The notes beneath the pieces were generated by a model. That model was not told where the DNA came from. It saw only the letters and a list, made by a program, of their open reading frames with translations, and did no database searches. 64,000 nucleotides of DNA, from NCBI GenBank assembly GCA_949499105.1, contig CATEFX010000034.1, forward strand, positions 1 through 64,000, read 5' to 3'. Made by a program: the position numbers and the translations under genes. This document shows, in pieces, positions 18,741 to 28,124 of the stretch. Position 1 is the stretch's first letter, and each line of letters begins with the position of its first letter. This stretch comes from Formosa sp. Hel1_33_131 (GTDB taxonomy: Bacteria > Bacteroidota > Bacteroidia > Flavobacteriales > Flavobacteriaceae).

Positions 18741-20792
18741 ATGTCAAAACGTTTTACCATTACTGCTGCTTTACCTTATACCAATGGCCCTATTCATATT
18801 GGGCACCTAGCTGGGGTGTATGTGCCCGCCGATATCTATGCCCGTTACTTGCGTTTGCAAGGGCATGACGTGGCTTTTATTTGTGGAAGCGATGAACACG
18901 GAGTACCCATTACCATTAAAGCTAAAAAGGAAGGCGTCACCCCTCAAGATATTGTAGATCATTTTCATGCAAACATCAAATCGTCCTTTAAAGAATTCGG
19001 TATTTCGTTTGATAATTATTCCAGAACCTCTGCTAAAATTCATCATGAAACTGCTTCTGAGTTTTTTAAAACGCTTTATGATAAAGGCGATTTCATTGAA
19101 GAAACAAATGCGCAGTTATACGATGCCGAAGCCGAACAGTTTTTGGCCGACCGATTTGTGGTAGGTACCTGCCCAAAGTGTGGCAATGAAGAAAGTTATG
19201 GCGATCAATGTGAAGCCTGTGGGACGTCTCACAATGCAACGGATCTTATCAAACCAAAATCAGCGATTACAGGGGCTATACCAACTCTAAAAGAAACAAA
19301 ACACTGGTTTTTACCACTCGACAAACACGAAGCATTTTTAAAAGAATGGATTTTAGAAGGCCACAAAGCCGACTGGAAACCCAATGTCTATGGTCAATGT
19401 AAATCATGGATTGACGATGGTTTGCGTCCCCGTGCGGTAACTCGTGACCTAGACTGGGGTATTCCAGTTCCTGTGGAAGGCGGCGAAGGAAAAGTACTTT
19501 ATGTTTGGTTTGATGCGCCAATTGGCTATATATCGTCTACTAAAGAATGGGCCCAACGCGAAGGCAAAGATTGGGAAGCCTATTGGAAAGATGAAGACAC
19601 GACCTTAGTCCATTTTATTGGAAAAGATAACATTGTATTTCACTGTATTATTTTTCCAGCGATGCTCAAAGCAGAAGGCAGTTATATACTTCCCGAAAAT
19701 GTACCTGCTAACGAATTTCTAAACTTAGAAGGTCAAAAACTATCCACCTCCAAAAACTGGGCGGTTTGGTTGCCCGATTATTTAAAAGAATTTCCTGAAA
19801 AACAAGATGTATTGCGGTACGTGTTAACCGCTACTGCACCCGAAACAAAAGACAACGATTTTACTTGGAAAGATTTTCAAGCACGTAATAACAACGAATT
19901 GGTTGCTATTTTTGGAAACTTCATTAATCGAGTATTGGTGTTGACCAATAAATATTACAAAGGAAGTGTGCCAACTCCCAACGACCTGTCGGCGGTCGAT
20001 ACTGAAACTTTAGAAAAGGTAAAATCGTATCCCGACATTTTATCCAAATCGATCGAACGGTACCGTTTTCGAGAAGCCAGTCAGGAATTGATGAATTTGG
20101 CCCGACTCGGAAACAAATATTTGGCCGATGAAGAGCCTTGGAAAGCGATCAAAACAGATTCAGAACGGGTGCAGACCATTATGTATGTAGCGCTCCAAAT
20201 TGCAGCAGCTTTGGCCATAGTATCAGAGCCCTTTTTGCCGTGGTCCTCTAAAAAATTAAAAACCATGCTTCGTTTAGAATCGCCAACTTGGACTTCGGTT
20301 CAAAGAGGGGATTCGTTGTTAAAACCAACGCACCAAATAGGAGAAGCGTCGCTATTATTCGCAAAAATTGAAGATTCAGAAATTGAATTTCAATTGGAAA
20401 AACTAGCTAAAAGTAAATTGGCAAATCTGATTGCAAAAAAAGTAGTAGAGCCCCAAAAAGAAACCGTTTCTTTTGAAGATTTCTCAAAGTTAGACATTCG
20501 TGTTGGAACCATTATCGCTGCCGAAAAAATGCCAAAAGCCAAAAAACTATTGGTGCTTCAAGTCGACACTGGGGTGGATGTCCGCACGATTGTGTCGGGA
20601 ATAGCCGAGTCCTTTACAGCCCAAGAAGTGGTCGGAAAACGGGTGACAGTCCTCGTTAACTTAGCGCCGCGGGCCTTGCGAGGTGTTGAAAGTCAAGGGA
20701 TGATTTTAATGACCGAAACACCCGAGGGAAAATTGGTGTTTGTAAGTCCCGATGCTTCTCATGAAACTACCAACGGCTTAAAGGTTAGCTAG
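18741..20792 (+). CDS. metG: Methionine--tRNA ligase
   Basis: This 683-aa cytosolic enzyme charges tRNA-Met. HIGH is at 19-22 within [12 protein letters not shown] zinc knuckle lies near 144-160 (CPKC then CEAC). The KMSKS loop appears as [11 protein letters not shown] near 335, a variant usual in this MetRS type. The anticodon-binding helical domain follows. A C-terminal EMAP/Trbp111-like tRNA-binding domain (about 580-683, [12 protein letters not shown] to GLKVS) is fused, as in long bacterial MetRS. The ATG at 18741 is chosen because an upstream TTG lies inside the promoter. Confidence 0.97.
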   Translation: MSKRFTITAALPYTNGPIHIGHLAGVYVPADIYARYLRLQGHDVAFICGSDEHGVPITIKAKKEGVTPQDIVDHFHANIKSSFKEFGISFDNYSRTSAKIHHETASEFFKTLYDKGDFIEETNAQLYDAEAEQFLADRFVVGTCPKCGNEESYGDQCEACGTSHNATDLIKPKSAITGAIPTLKETKHWFLPLDKHEAFLKEWILEGHKADWKPNVYGQCKSWIDDGLRPRAVTRDLDWGIPVPVEGGEGKVLYVWFDAPIGYISSTKEWAQREGKDWEAYWKDEDTTLVHFIGKDNIVFHCIIFPAMLKAEGSYILPENVPANEFLNLEGQKLSTSKNWAVWLPDYLKEFPEKQDVLRYVLTATAPETKDNDFTWKDFQARNNNELVAIFGNFINRVLVLTNKYYKGSVPTPNDLSAVDTETLEKVKSYPDILSKSIERYRFREASQELMNLARLGNKYLADEEPWKAIKTDSERVQTIMYVALQIAAALAIVSEPFLPWSSKKLKTMLRLESPTWTSVQRGDSLLKPTHQIGEASLLFAKIEDSEIEFQLEKLAKSKLANLIAKKVVEPQKETVSFEDFSKLDIRVGTIIAAEKMPKAKKLLVLQVDTGVDVRTIVSGIAESFTAQEVVGKRVTVLVNLAPRALRGVESQGMILMTETPEGKLVFVSPDASHETTNGLKVS

Positions 20793-20851
20793 GACGTCTC
20801 GATACATTATATATTTGCATGGGTTTTTTTTTAATTTAAAAGTATTTTGAG

Positions 20852-20941
20852 CCGTTCCTTACGTAAACACAATGGTTAGTTACGTCATATAGCCGTTTGT
20901 TACATGCTGTTTTTGGTTTAGAGGGTTTATAACTAACTTTG
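20852..20941 (+). promoter_or_regulatory. Promoter with three ~20-nt-period direct repeats
   Basis: Three copies of a CGTTnnTTACGT-like unit lie at 20852-20864, 20873-20885 and 20893-20905, with periods of 21 and 20 nt. A -7 box TAACTTTG follows at 20934-20941. The last repeat core GTTACAT starts exactly 35 nt before the -7 box, the same distance as at the promoter near 29304-29346. Direct repeats two helical turns apart suit an activator dimer such as a LytTR-type regulator (inference). Downstream is the secreted protein gene at 20963. A second TATATTTG at 20810-20817 may be an additional start. Confidence 0.55.
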
Positions 20942-20962
20942 AGTTGTACCTAACTAATTTAC

Positions 20963-21580
20963 ATGCGCCAAATCATAACCCTACTTTTTTTTTCGAGCAG
21001 CTTTTTCGGTTTTGCTCAATTTTATGTCGCTGACAACGGAGTACTTACACTTGCCTCCTCCGAAACGATTTTAGCGACACAAGAAACGGTGAATACGATT
21101 AATAGTTCCATTCATGGCCATGGGGTTTTCTATTTAAATAGTACGCAATCCCAAAAATTAAATAGTACCTCAGATTTCTTACACCTTCCAAACTTACGTT
21201 TAATGAATGCCGATTTGGTAGATATATCCACTCGCGTGGAGGTTCATCTCTCCTTAGTTATCGTTGCTGGAACGCTTAAGCTTAATGAAGATTTGTACTT
21301 ACAAGATGCCAACGCACTTCAATTATTAGGAAATGGAGTGGTGCTGCCTTCGGCTACTGGCAAATTGAAATGTAAATCACTAATTACATCTAATCACTCC
21401 TCATTAGCAGTTTGTGTTTCTAACATCTTACGGATTTCTATAACAACTACACTCCATACGATTGAGGTTTCGGAATGCAACAGAACAATACCTTTCTCTC
21501 ACTTTGAAAGCTGTGTATTTTGTTACAAGACGCCTTATTTGAATCTCAATTCCCCACCTCCAAAGTACGTTTTCTCATAG
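20963..21580 (+). CDS. Secreted protein of unknown function
   Basis: This 205-aa protein has a clear signal peptide (MRQIITLLFFSSSFFGFAQ). The mature part is rich in Ser, Thr, Leu and Asn and reads like a beta-helix or polymer-forming repeat: FYLNSTQSQKLNS, LPNLRLMNADLV, VIVAGTLKLNEDLYLQ. The C-terminal ~60 residues contain four cysteines (SVC... SEC... FESCVFCYK) and look less ordered. I do not recognise the family. It sits behind a promoter carrying tandem direct repeats and ahead of the FISUMP paralogues, so it may belong to the same surface-protein locus. Confidence 0.6.
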   Translation: MRQIITLLFFSSSFFGFAQFYVADNGVLTLASSETILATQETVNTINSSIHGHGVFYLNSTQSQKLNSTSDFLHLPNLRLMNADLVDISTRVEVHLSLVIVAGTLKLNEDLYLQDANALQLLGNGVVLPSATGKLKCKSLITSNHSSLAVCVSNILRISITTTLHTIEVSECNRTIPFSHFESCVFCYKTPYLNLNSPPPKYVFS

Positions 21581-21816
21581 TAGAAAATGAATTTTATTAA
21601 CAGATATGATGCTTATTTGCTTCGATTTTTTAGGTTTATTGCCAAAAATATCAAAAAGCAAGACGTGGGGTCATTGTTTTGATAGGGTTTCTATAATTCA
21701 CTCGAAGTAATAAGCTTCATTTTAAAACTACATTTTCAACTCAAACTAGTTTTTAATAAAAACAATTCTTCTTCATACATTATAACTGAACCCAAAGGTT
21801 CTCAAACAAATAAAAA

Positions 21817-22671
21817 ATGAAAAAATTACTATTTAGCGTTGCTGTTACTGCAACAAGTTTAACGAGCATTGCTCAAGTAGGTATTGGAACCACCACCCCA
21901 CATGTTTCTGCAGCACTGGAGGTAAAAAGTACCACCCAAGGGTTTTTGCCCCCCCGGATGACTGAACTACAAATGGAGGCCATTGTGTCGCCTGTAGAAG
22001 GGTTAGTGGTGTATTGTTTAGATTGCGACCCCAAAGGATTGTACTTTCATAATGGGGTTGGTTTTTTAGACGTAATCAATCAAGTTCCGAGTGGGGTTCC
22101 CTTTGTTACATCTGCCGCAGGAAGAATTTGGATGGACCGTAATTTGGGGGCTACCCAAGTAGCCACCTCTAGTACCGACGCAGCCTCCTACGGCGATTTG
22201 TACCAATGGGGAAGATATACCGATGGGCATCAAATAGCTGCAAATGGAACTAATACACCTGCAAGTGGAGTCATAAGTATAAAAGCTACTTCGACCTCTC
22301 CTCCTCACGGCAATTTTATCACGGGATCTAATTGGCTCAATACTCAAGACGATACCTTATGGCAAGGGGTCAATGGCGTCAATAATCCCTGTCCTAATAA
22401 TTTTAGAATTCCTACAATAGCAGAGTGGATTATTGAACGTAATACTTGGTCTCCTTTTAATGAAATTGGAGCTTTAAATAGCCCATTAGCAGTCCCGACA
22501 GCGAGCAACCGTAATAACTTTAATGGTAATCTTAATGTTGGCCAAGGCTATTATTGGTCCAGTACAGTAAATGCTGGTTCTATAGATTATTTGTATGTTA
22601 ACTCCTCCAGTCTTAATCCTTCCATTTTTTCACGTGCAGTGGGTGCCTCTGTTCGTTGTATTAGAGACTGA
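21817..22671 (+). CDS. FISUMP domain-containing secreted protein (copy 1)
   Basis: This 284-aa protein has a signal peptide (1-19, ending SIAQ) and the Bacteroidota secreted-protein leader VGIGTTTPHVSAALEVKST then GFLPPRMTELQM. A FISUMP domain (Fibrobacter succinogenes major paralogous domain) covers about 95-284: IWMDRNLGATQVATSS, YGDLYQWGRYTDGHQI, LWQGVNGVNNPCP, FRIPTIAEW, YYWSST and the terminal VRCIRD. Function is unknown; such proteins are exported and often occur as paralogue sets. It is the first of three tandem copies and shares an identical DNA stretch of more than 30 bp with copy 2 around 22240 and 23210. Confidence 0.85.
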   Translation: MKKLLFSVAVTATSLTSIAQVGIGTTTPHVSAALEVKSTTQGFLPPRMTELQMEAIVSPVEGLVVYCLDCDPKGLYFHNGVGFLDVINQVPSGVPFVTSAAGRIWMDRNLGATQVATSSTDAASYGDLYQWGRYTDGHQIAANGTNTPASGVISIKATSTSPPHGNFITGSNWLNTQDDTLWQGVNGVNNPCPNNFRIPTIAEWIIERNTWSPFNEIGALNSPLAVPTASNRNNFNGNLNVGQGYYWSSTVNAGSIDYLYVNSSSLNPSIFSRAVGASVRCIRD

Positions 22672-22776
22672 AAATGCTAGAAAAAGCAAAGCAGGAAGTA
22701 GAGGTTGAGGACGTCTCTTTTTAAAACAAAATTTTCTCACAAAAGGATAAGAAATTTAAATAAAAACACAGATAAA

Positions 22777-23649
22777 ATGAAAAAAATACTATTTAGCGTT
22801 GCCTTCGTTGTAACCAGTTTTACGGGCATTGCCCAAGTAGGGGTCGGAACCACCAGTCCTCATATTTCTGCGGCACTAGACGTTGAGAGTACCACCTTAG
22901 GGTTTTTGCCGCCCCGAATGGATGAGGTAGAAATGGACGCTATCACAATCCCCGAAGAAGGCTTAATGGTGTACTGTACAGACTGCGACCCAAAAGGACT
23001 CTACTATTTTGATGGATTTAATTTTGTAGTCCTTTCAGATCAAGTCCCAAGCGGTCTCTTGGATACAGAAATCTATTCGCCGTCCACAGGGAAAATCTGG
23101 ATGGATCGTAATTTGGGAGCGAGTCGGGAAGCCACTTCTAGTCTGGATGACGAAGCTTACGGTGACCTCTACCAATGGGGTAGGGCAGCCGATGAGCATC
23201 AAATTGCTGCAAATGGAACTAATACACCTGCAAGTGGAATAACTCCTACGCTGGCTTTATCCTCTACTCCAGGACATGGCGATTTTATTACCTCAACGAC
23301 TTTTGATTGGCTGTCGACTCCAGATAATACTTTATGGCAAGGCGTTTCTGGGACCAACAATCCCTGTCCATCCCTTTATAGACTCCCAACAGATGCAGAG
23401 TGGGCTGCAGAGATTGCAACATGGTCTCCTCAAGATGCAGCGGGCGCTTTTACTTCTTTAAAGTTAACAGTGGCGGGTTTACGAAGAGATTCTGACGGCT
23501 CTCTTGCCGATGTGGGTATTTATGGCAACTATTGGTCAAGTGACAGGGCAGCAAATGTTGGTAGCAACATATATTTTGATAGCTCTTCTAATTCCATGTC
23601 ATCTGAGAATCGTTCAAATGGATTAAGCGTCCGTTGCATTAAAAATTAA
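22777..23649 (+). CDS. FISUMP domain-containing secreted protein (copy 2)
   Basis: The protein has 290 aa from the ATG at 22777, where the signal peptide MKKILFSVAFVVTSFTGIAQ begins. The open frame runs 72 nt further upstream, but the added basic residues would disrupt that signal. The domain layout is the same as copy 1: VGVGTTSPHISAALDVEST, PPRMDEVEM, then FISUMP blocks IWMDRNLGASREATSS, YGDLYQWGRAADEHQI, LWQGVSGTNNPCPS, YRLPTDAEW, NYWSSD and VRCIKN. The gap after copy 1 is about 105 bp. It probably arose by tandem duplication with later exchange between copies. Confidence 0.85.
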   Translation: MKKILFSVAFVVTSFTGIAQVGVGTTSPHISAALDVESTTLGFLPPRMDEVEMDAITIPEEGLMVYCTDCDPKGLYYFDGFNFVVLSDQVPSGLLDTEIYSPSTGKIWMDRNLGASREATSSLDDEAYGDLYQWGRAADEHQIAANGTNTPASGITPTLALSSTPGHGDFITSTTFDWLSTPDNTLWQGVSGTNNPCPSLYRLPTDAEWAAEIATWSPQDAAGAFTSLKLTVAGLRRDSDGSLADVGIYGNYWSSDRAANVGSNIYFDSSSNSMSSENRSNGLSVRCIKN

Positions 23650-23797
23650 TTCGCTTAAGAGGGCCTCAACGTAGTTGGCCGAAGATAAAAGAAAAAAAGA
23701 CCATCCTATACAACGGATTCAATATGGGTAGTTTAAGGATCTGTTTTTAAAGGGAGATGGTCTCAAATCGATAAAAATAGAATTAAAAATAAAAAAA

Positions 23798-24372
23798 ATG
23801 AAAAAATTATTATTAGGCGTTGCCATCATCGCAACTAGTTTTACGGGCTTTGCCCAAGTGGGAGTTGGAACACCAACACCAGATGCTTCTTCCGTGCTGG
23901 AAGTAAAAAGTACCACAAAAGGGTTTTTACCACCTCGGATGACCCAAATTCAAATGGATGCCATTTCATCACCCACAGAAGGGTTAATCGTGTATTGTAC
24001 AAATTGTACCCCAAAAGGGTTTTACTATCATGATGGGAGTGATTTTGTTAGCTTTTCAAATCAAGTTTCATTTAGTACTATCGATATTAGATCGAGGACA
24101 GAAAGAATCTGGATGCACTATAATTTGAGGGCTCCCCAAGCAACAATTTCAAGTTTGGATGGGGCCGCCTACGTTGGTTTCTACTAGTGAAGGTTAACTC
24201 GAACGATGAAGATCCTTAAATTTCTACAGTTGAAATAATTCCGACTTTATCGGCCAAATCACATTGATTTTATTCTTTTAAATGCTTTTAATTGATTCTA
24301 CAATTCAAATTCTACTTTATGGCTAGAAGTTCATAGGTCAATTAATCCCTGTTCTAGTGGCACGACTCCCCG
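23798..24372 (+). pseudogene. Decaying third FISUMP copy
   Basis: An open frame at 23798-24187 encodes 129 aa. It matches copies 1 and 2 through the signal peptide, the VGVGTPTPDASSVLEVKST leader and the start of the FISUMP domain, but the key motif reads IWMHYNLRAPQATISS. It stops at YVGFY, where the paralogues have YGDLYQW. Matching DNA continues past the stop: near 24310-24360 the bases align to the paralogues' LWQGV-to-NNPCP region but are interrupted. The 5' part could still make a short secreted protein. The domain itself is destroyed. Confidence 0.7.
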
Positions 24373-25049
24373 TGGAAATATTCAAATTAATAACGAGAAA
24401 TTTTCATCCCAAAATTATTTGGATATTGGATTTAATGGAAATTTCTCAGCGGAATTTTACACTTCAAATTCTGGTGTATCCACGTTGGCTTTAAGAATTG
24501 ATAAAAATCAAAATATTACGATTTCAAAAGATTTGTCCACAGACATGTTTTCAACCGCTTGGATCAATGCGAACGATGGGAGGTGCTTAAGGTCCGAACG
24601 ATATTACAATTTATGAAGGGAGTCTTTTCAAAAATATATAAGGAACCAACAGCATTACCATCCCAGAAAGTGATGCCACAAATTGAAAAAAATAGAACGG
24701 GAGTTTCGAGTCTGGAAGCCAATTATACCAAATCTTTTAGTTGCTAAAACAAAGAACTCTTTTCACTTTTCTAGAACACTCATGCGTTTTTAGATCGACA
24801 AATAAGCGATGTATACATTTATGAGATGGTTGGTAAGTGCAATAGCAAGACTAACCTTAATTTTAAATGGGTTTACAGCAACGTTCATAAGGGGTTTTCT
24901 GAAGCGAACACGGTCGTCTATCAAGTTCACGATTTTTTAGAAGATACCCATCTCGATACGATTGCTCGATGTTCTTAGCCCGACTGATTGTAAGCGCATT
25001 GAAAAGAGATTAGAATCTAATTATATTTTGTTGAGACCTTAGCTTATAG
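24373..25049 (+). other. Gene debris between the FISUMP locus and the LacI gene
   Basis: There is no intact gene. A frame at about 24419-24600 reads DIGFNGNFSAEFYT, STLALRID and QNITISKDL. This resembles the repeat found in Bacteroidota/phage tail-fibre-like secreted proteins, but lacks a start and a continuation. A second stretch at about 24780-24978 is open for about 60 codons without a convincing start. Both look like remnants of surface-protein genes rather than working genes. Confidence 0.45.
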
Positions 25050-25057
25050 TATATTTG
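25027..25057 (+). promoter_or_regulatory. Promoter (-33 TTTG, -7 TATATTTG) of the LacI-family gene
   Basis: TTTG at 25027-25030, a 19-nt spacer and TATATTTG at 25050-25057 match the Bacteroidota consensus closely. A possible upstream TTG codon is part of this -7 box, which fixes translation at the ATG at 25082. Confidence 0.7.
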
Positions 25058-25081
25058 AGATTCATTAACCACATTGCTTTT

Positions 25082-26080
25082 ATGGCGGGATCCAATATAA
25101 CATTAAAACAATTATCATCTATTTTAGGGGTGTCAATTTCAACCATTTCAAAAGCGCTGAATGACAGTCACGAGATTAGTGATGCCACCAAAAAACGGAT
25201 TGTAGAGTTAGCAAAACTACATCATTATCAACCCAATAAAATTGCGGTTGGGCTCAAATCGGGAAAAACCAACACCATTGCAGTTGTCATCCCAAGTGTT
25301 CAGAATAGTTTTTTTGCTCGAGCGTTGTATGGGATTGAGAGTTTTATTTCGGATACTAATTTTAACATCATTGTGTGTCTAACCAAAGAATCGCACGCCA
25401 AAGAAGTGGAAACATTTAATATGTTATCCAATGGGGTCGTTGATGGTTTTATCGTAGCTGTGAGTGAAGAAACACAGGGGTTGCAAAACTATGATCATTT
25501 TACAAACGTCCTGGAAAACGGAAAGTCGATTGTGATGTTTGATCGGGTGATTGAATCCGTTAACTGTGGAAAAGTAACCACCAATGATTTTACGGCTTTG
25601 TCGGAAGCGACTCAGAAATTAATTAGTTCAGAACGAAAGCATATTGTGTTACTATCCACCATTCATAAATTAAATGTAGGGCAGCAACGTTCGGAAGGGT
25701 ATATCAAAGCGATGGCTGCTGCCGGATTATTGCCGGTGATCTTAGAATCGGACGAACTCCTTGCAGGCAGTGTGATGGTCGATTATTTAAAAAACAACCC
25801 TGTCGATGCCGTTATTGCACTGGATACTGATGCCTCTTTGGCAGCTTTAAAAGCGGTTAAAATTTCTGGGAAACAGATTCCAGCCGATGTTGCGGTGATT
25901 GGCTATGCGAGTGAACGTATGGCGCATAACTTGACGCCCGAATTAACCACCATCAATCAACATAGTTATACCATTGGAAACTCTGCAGCGACCATGATGG
26001 TTGAGGCGCTCAGAACCAAATCCACACAAATGAAACAAGTGGTGGTAAGTTCTACGCTCTCGGTTCGCGATTCCTCCTAA
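25082..26080 (+). CDS. LacI-family transcriptional regulator
   Basis: This 332-aa regulator has an N-terminal LacI helix-turn-helix (about 5-55: ITLKQLSSILGVSISTISKALNDSHEIS then KKRIVELAKLHHYQPN). A periplasmic-binding-protein-like effector domain follows (about 60-330: NTIAVVIPSVQNSFFARALYGIE, VIGYASERMAHNLTPELTTI). It should bind a sugar-like effector and control a promoter elsewhere. No carbohydrate transport or catabolic genes adjoin it, so its target is unknown. A hairpin terminator follows directly. Confidence 0.92.
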   Translation: MAGSNITLKQLSSILGVSISTISKALNDSHEISDATKKRIVELAKLHHYQPNKIAVGLKSGKTNTIAVVIPSVQNSFFARALYGIESFISDTNFNIIVCLTKESHAKEVETFNMLSNGVVDGFIVAVSEETQGLQNYDHFTNVLENGKSIVMFDRVIESVNCGKVTTNDFTALSEATQKLISSERKHIVLLSTIHKLNVGQQRSEGYIKAMAAAGLLPVILESDELLAGSVMVDYLKNNPVDAVIALDTDASLAALKAVKISGKQIPADVAVIGYASERMAHNLTPELTTINQHSYTIGNSAATMMVEALRTKSTQMKQVVVSSTLSVRDSS

Positions 26081-26083
26081 AAA

Positions 26084-26103
26084 AAGCCTGTTTTCACAGG
26101 CTT
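26084..26103. terminator. Terminator between LacI and nitronate monooxygenase genes
   Basis: 8-bp arms AAGCCTGT and ACAGGCTT flank a 4-nt loop. The hairpin begins 3 nt after the LacI stop and is usable by both convergent genes. Confidence 0.7.
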
Positions 26104-26128
26104 AAAAGTAACAGGTCAATTATAAATT

Positions 26129-27106
26129 CTATTTATACGTTTCTAAAAGCTGGTATTGGGCTTCGATGGCTTGTTTAAATTCCGTTTTCATGGAGGCTAC
26201 AAGCTCTGCCACAGAAGGGGAGTCATGAATATTGGTCACGCCTTGTCCGGCCGACCAAATGGTGGCCCATGCTTTTGCTTCACTTTCATGAGGGGTGAGT
26301 TCGCTTCCAAAGTCAATTTTCTTATTTTGATTCAGCATGTCCTCGGTAATGCCCATGGCTTCCATACTTGGGCGAAGGAAATTTGCCGCAACCCCAGAGA
26401 TTGCAGCCGTATAGATGACATCATTGGCCCCACTAGAAATAATCATATCTCTATACGCTTCAGGTGCTTTGCTCTCTTTTGTGTTGATAAATCGAGTGCC
26501 CATATAAGCAACATCTGCACCCATTTGCATGGCCGATGCTATATCACGTCCATTACTAATACAGCCCGATAAAATGACAGTTTTCTTAAAAAAGCTTTTA
26601 ATTTCAGCCACCAAAGGCATTGGATTCAGTGTTCCTGCATGACCACCAGCACCTGCTGCAACCACAATAAGTCCATCGACCCCAGCTTCAGATGCTTTTT
26701 CGGCATGCCGTTTTTTGATCACATCATGAAAGACCAATCCGCCATAACTATGGATGGCCTCTACCAATTGAGGGACGGCTCCCAACGAGGTAATAATAAT
26801 TGGGACTTGATGTTTGATACAGAGCGCCAAATCTGCTTGCACTCTTGGATTTGATTTATGAACAATCAAATTAACGCCAAATGGCGCCGGTTTGGTTCCT
26901 GTTTCTTTTTCAAAATCAACTAGTGCTGCCTTGATTTCAATCAACCATTCTTCAAAGCCTTCGCTTGTACGTTGGTTGAGTGCCGGAAAGGTGCCTACAA
27001 TCCCGTTCTTACAACATTCGATGACCAGTTTTGGTCCTGAGATTAAAAACATTGGCGCCGCAATGGCCGGAATAGAGAGTTCGTTTATAAAGCTTGGTTT
27101 ACTCAT
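26129..27106 (-). CDS. Nitronate monooxygenase family protein
   Basis: This 325-aa FMN-dependent TIM-barrel enzyme belongs to the nitronate monooxygenase/2-nitropropane dioxygenase family, which oxidises alkyl nitronates. Visible blocks are PAIAAPMFLISGPKLV near 13-28, FGVNLIVH near 75, the catalytic-histidine motif AGAGGHAG near 150, and the FMN phosphate-binding region ILSGCISNGRDIASAMQMGADVAYMGTRF near 178-206. The substrate in this organism is unknown. It appears monocistronic. Confidence 0.88.
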   Translation of the reverse strand: MSKPSFINELSIPAIAAPMFLISGPKLVIECCKNGIVGTFPALNQRTSEGFEEWLIEIKAALVDFEKETGTKPAPFGVNLIVHKSNPRVQADLALCIKHQVPIIITSLGAVPQLVEAIHSYGGLVFHDVIKKRHAEKASEAGVDGLIVVAAGAGGHAGTLNPMPLVAEIKSFFKKTVILSGCISNGRDIASAMQMGADVAYMGTRFINTKESKAPEAYRDMIISSGANDVIYTAAISGVAANFLRPSMEAMGITEDMLNQNKKIDFGSELTPHESEAKAWATIWSAGQGVTNIHDSPSVAELVASMKTEFKQAIEAQYQLLETYK

Positions 27107-27322
27107 TGTATATTGTTTTAGATGACTTTAAATTCTGTGAGTCGCCCTATTCATCTTAAAAATAGAGTCGTCAATTTCTTATTGCAATATAACATTTGTA
27201 TTTCAAATGCTTCATTTAATTTTTAAAGTCCGATCTAGTTTTTTAGAGTGATGTCTAGTTTATAAATGAACACAAGCCAAATGAGTTGTCATAAATCGAC
27301 ATATATTTTCTGAAATACCTAA

Positions 27323-27354
27323 AAAAAACTCCAATAAATCATCGGAGTTTTTAT
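27323..27354 (-). terminator. Terminator after the 58-aa gene
   Basis: Arms AAAACTCC (27325-27332) and GGAGTTTT (27344-27351) are flanked by A/T runs, 28-56 nt past the stop of the small gene on the minus strand. Confidence 0.6.
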
Positions 27355-27378
27355 GCTTTTTTAGTAAGAAAGGATATT

Positions 27379-27555
27379 TTATTTTTCAGTTTCTAATGCC
27401 ATTTCTTCGGGGGTAACTTCAATTACTTTTCCATTACTGGAAATTACTATGGGTGTTTTTTTAAACTTCTTAAATTCAATCATTTTTGTATGCGCAATCT
27501 TCAACCCTTTAGTAACTTTAGTCTCTAAATCAGATAATTCTTCTTTAATTGTCAT
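27379..27555 (-). CDS. 58-aa protein downstream of the zeta-like kinase, possible antitoxin
   Basis: The protein has 58 aa: MTIKEELSDLETKVTKGLKI at the start, a helical basic middle (KMIEFKKFKKTP), then a beta-like ISSNGKVIEVTPEEMALE end. Its ATG overlaps the end of the zeta-like reading frame by 11 nt, so the two were probably translated from one mRNA. A terminator follows. The family is not recognised. Small size, overlap and position suggest an antitoxin or partner protein (inference). Canonical epsilon/zeta systems place the antitoxin first, which argues for caution. Confidence 0.6.
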   Translation of the reverse strand: MTIKEELSDLETKVTKGLKIAHTKMIEFKKFKKTPIVISSNGKVIEVTPEEMALETEK

Positions 27556-28124
27556 AATATGTTGTTTTTAGTTGTTGCCAAATAGTTTCATTTTCTACAA
27601 AAAATGTACCAGTAATAGAACCTCGTGCAATCGTTTTAAATTCCTTTTCAGAATTATTAATCAATAACCACTTATCTACAATTGGTATGTATAGATTAAA
27701 AAGATTTTTAAGCCCTTTTACAAACCGACGCTTAATTACATCTGTAGGAATGTGATGACCACCCTCTTCAACTCTAATGCTTACCCTGTTTATAGCCAAT
27801 TCTATAGAGACCAAAGATAAGAAAAGAAGTGTAACTGTGTATCCTTTACTTTTAGCTTTTCGAATCAAGGAAGTGTAGCTTTTTGTAGCAAGCGTTGTTT
27901 CTAAATGCAAATGATTTATTATTTGTTAATAAATCATTAATTCTCTGTAGCATCATTCTGCCTGATTTTATAGCAACAGCATCAGGGTTAAATGGCGAAA
28001 GACCTTTAGCGATTTCATCAGCATTCACAAATTCATCACAATTAAAAATTTCAGGCAATATGGTATAAGAAACAGTTGTTTTACCCGCTCCATTAGGTCC
28101 TGCAATAATGTATATGTTTTTCAT
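27545..28124 (-). pseudogene. Zeta-toxin-like kinase with a frameshift
   Basis: Two overlapping frames together give a ~192-aa P-loop kinase of the zeta-toxin type. The first (28124 down to about 27902) carries Walker A GPNGAGKTT at 9-17, NADEIAKGLSPFN and NNKSFAF. The second continues ETTLATKSYTSLIRKAKSKGY, INRVSIRVEEGGHHIPTDVI and the C terminus. One extra base near 27902 separates them; removing it restores SFAF-ETTLA, the usual family junction. Zeta proteins phosphorylate UDP-N-acetylglucosamine. Many stand-alone homologues are untested. There is no long homopolymer at the break, so slippage is unlikely. It is inactive unless the base is a sequencing error. Confidence 0.75.

Noticed and set aside
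24419-24747. Two short plus-strand frames as separate genes
   Set aside because: No credible starts or promoters; they fit better as remnants of fibre-like surface-protein genes.
27545-28124. Two separate small proteins instead of a frameshifted kinase
   Set aside because: Joined by removing one base, the two frames give a continuous zeta-type kinase of normal length with all motifs in order.
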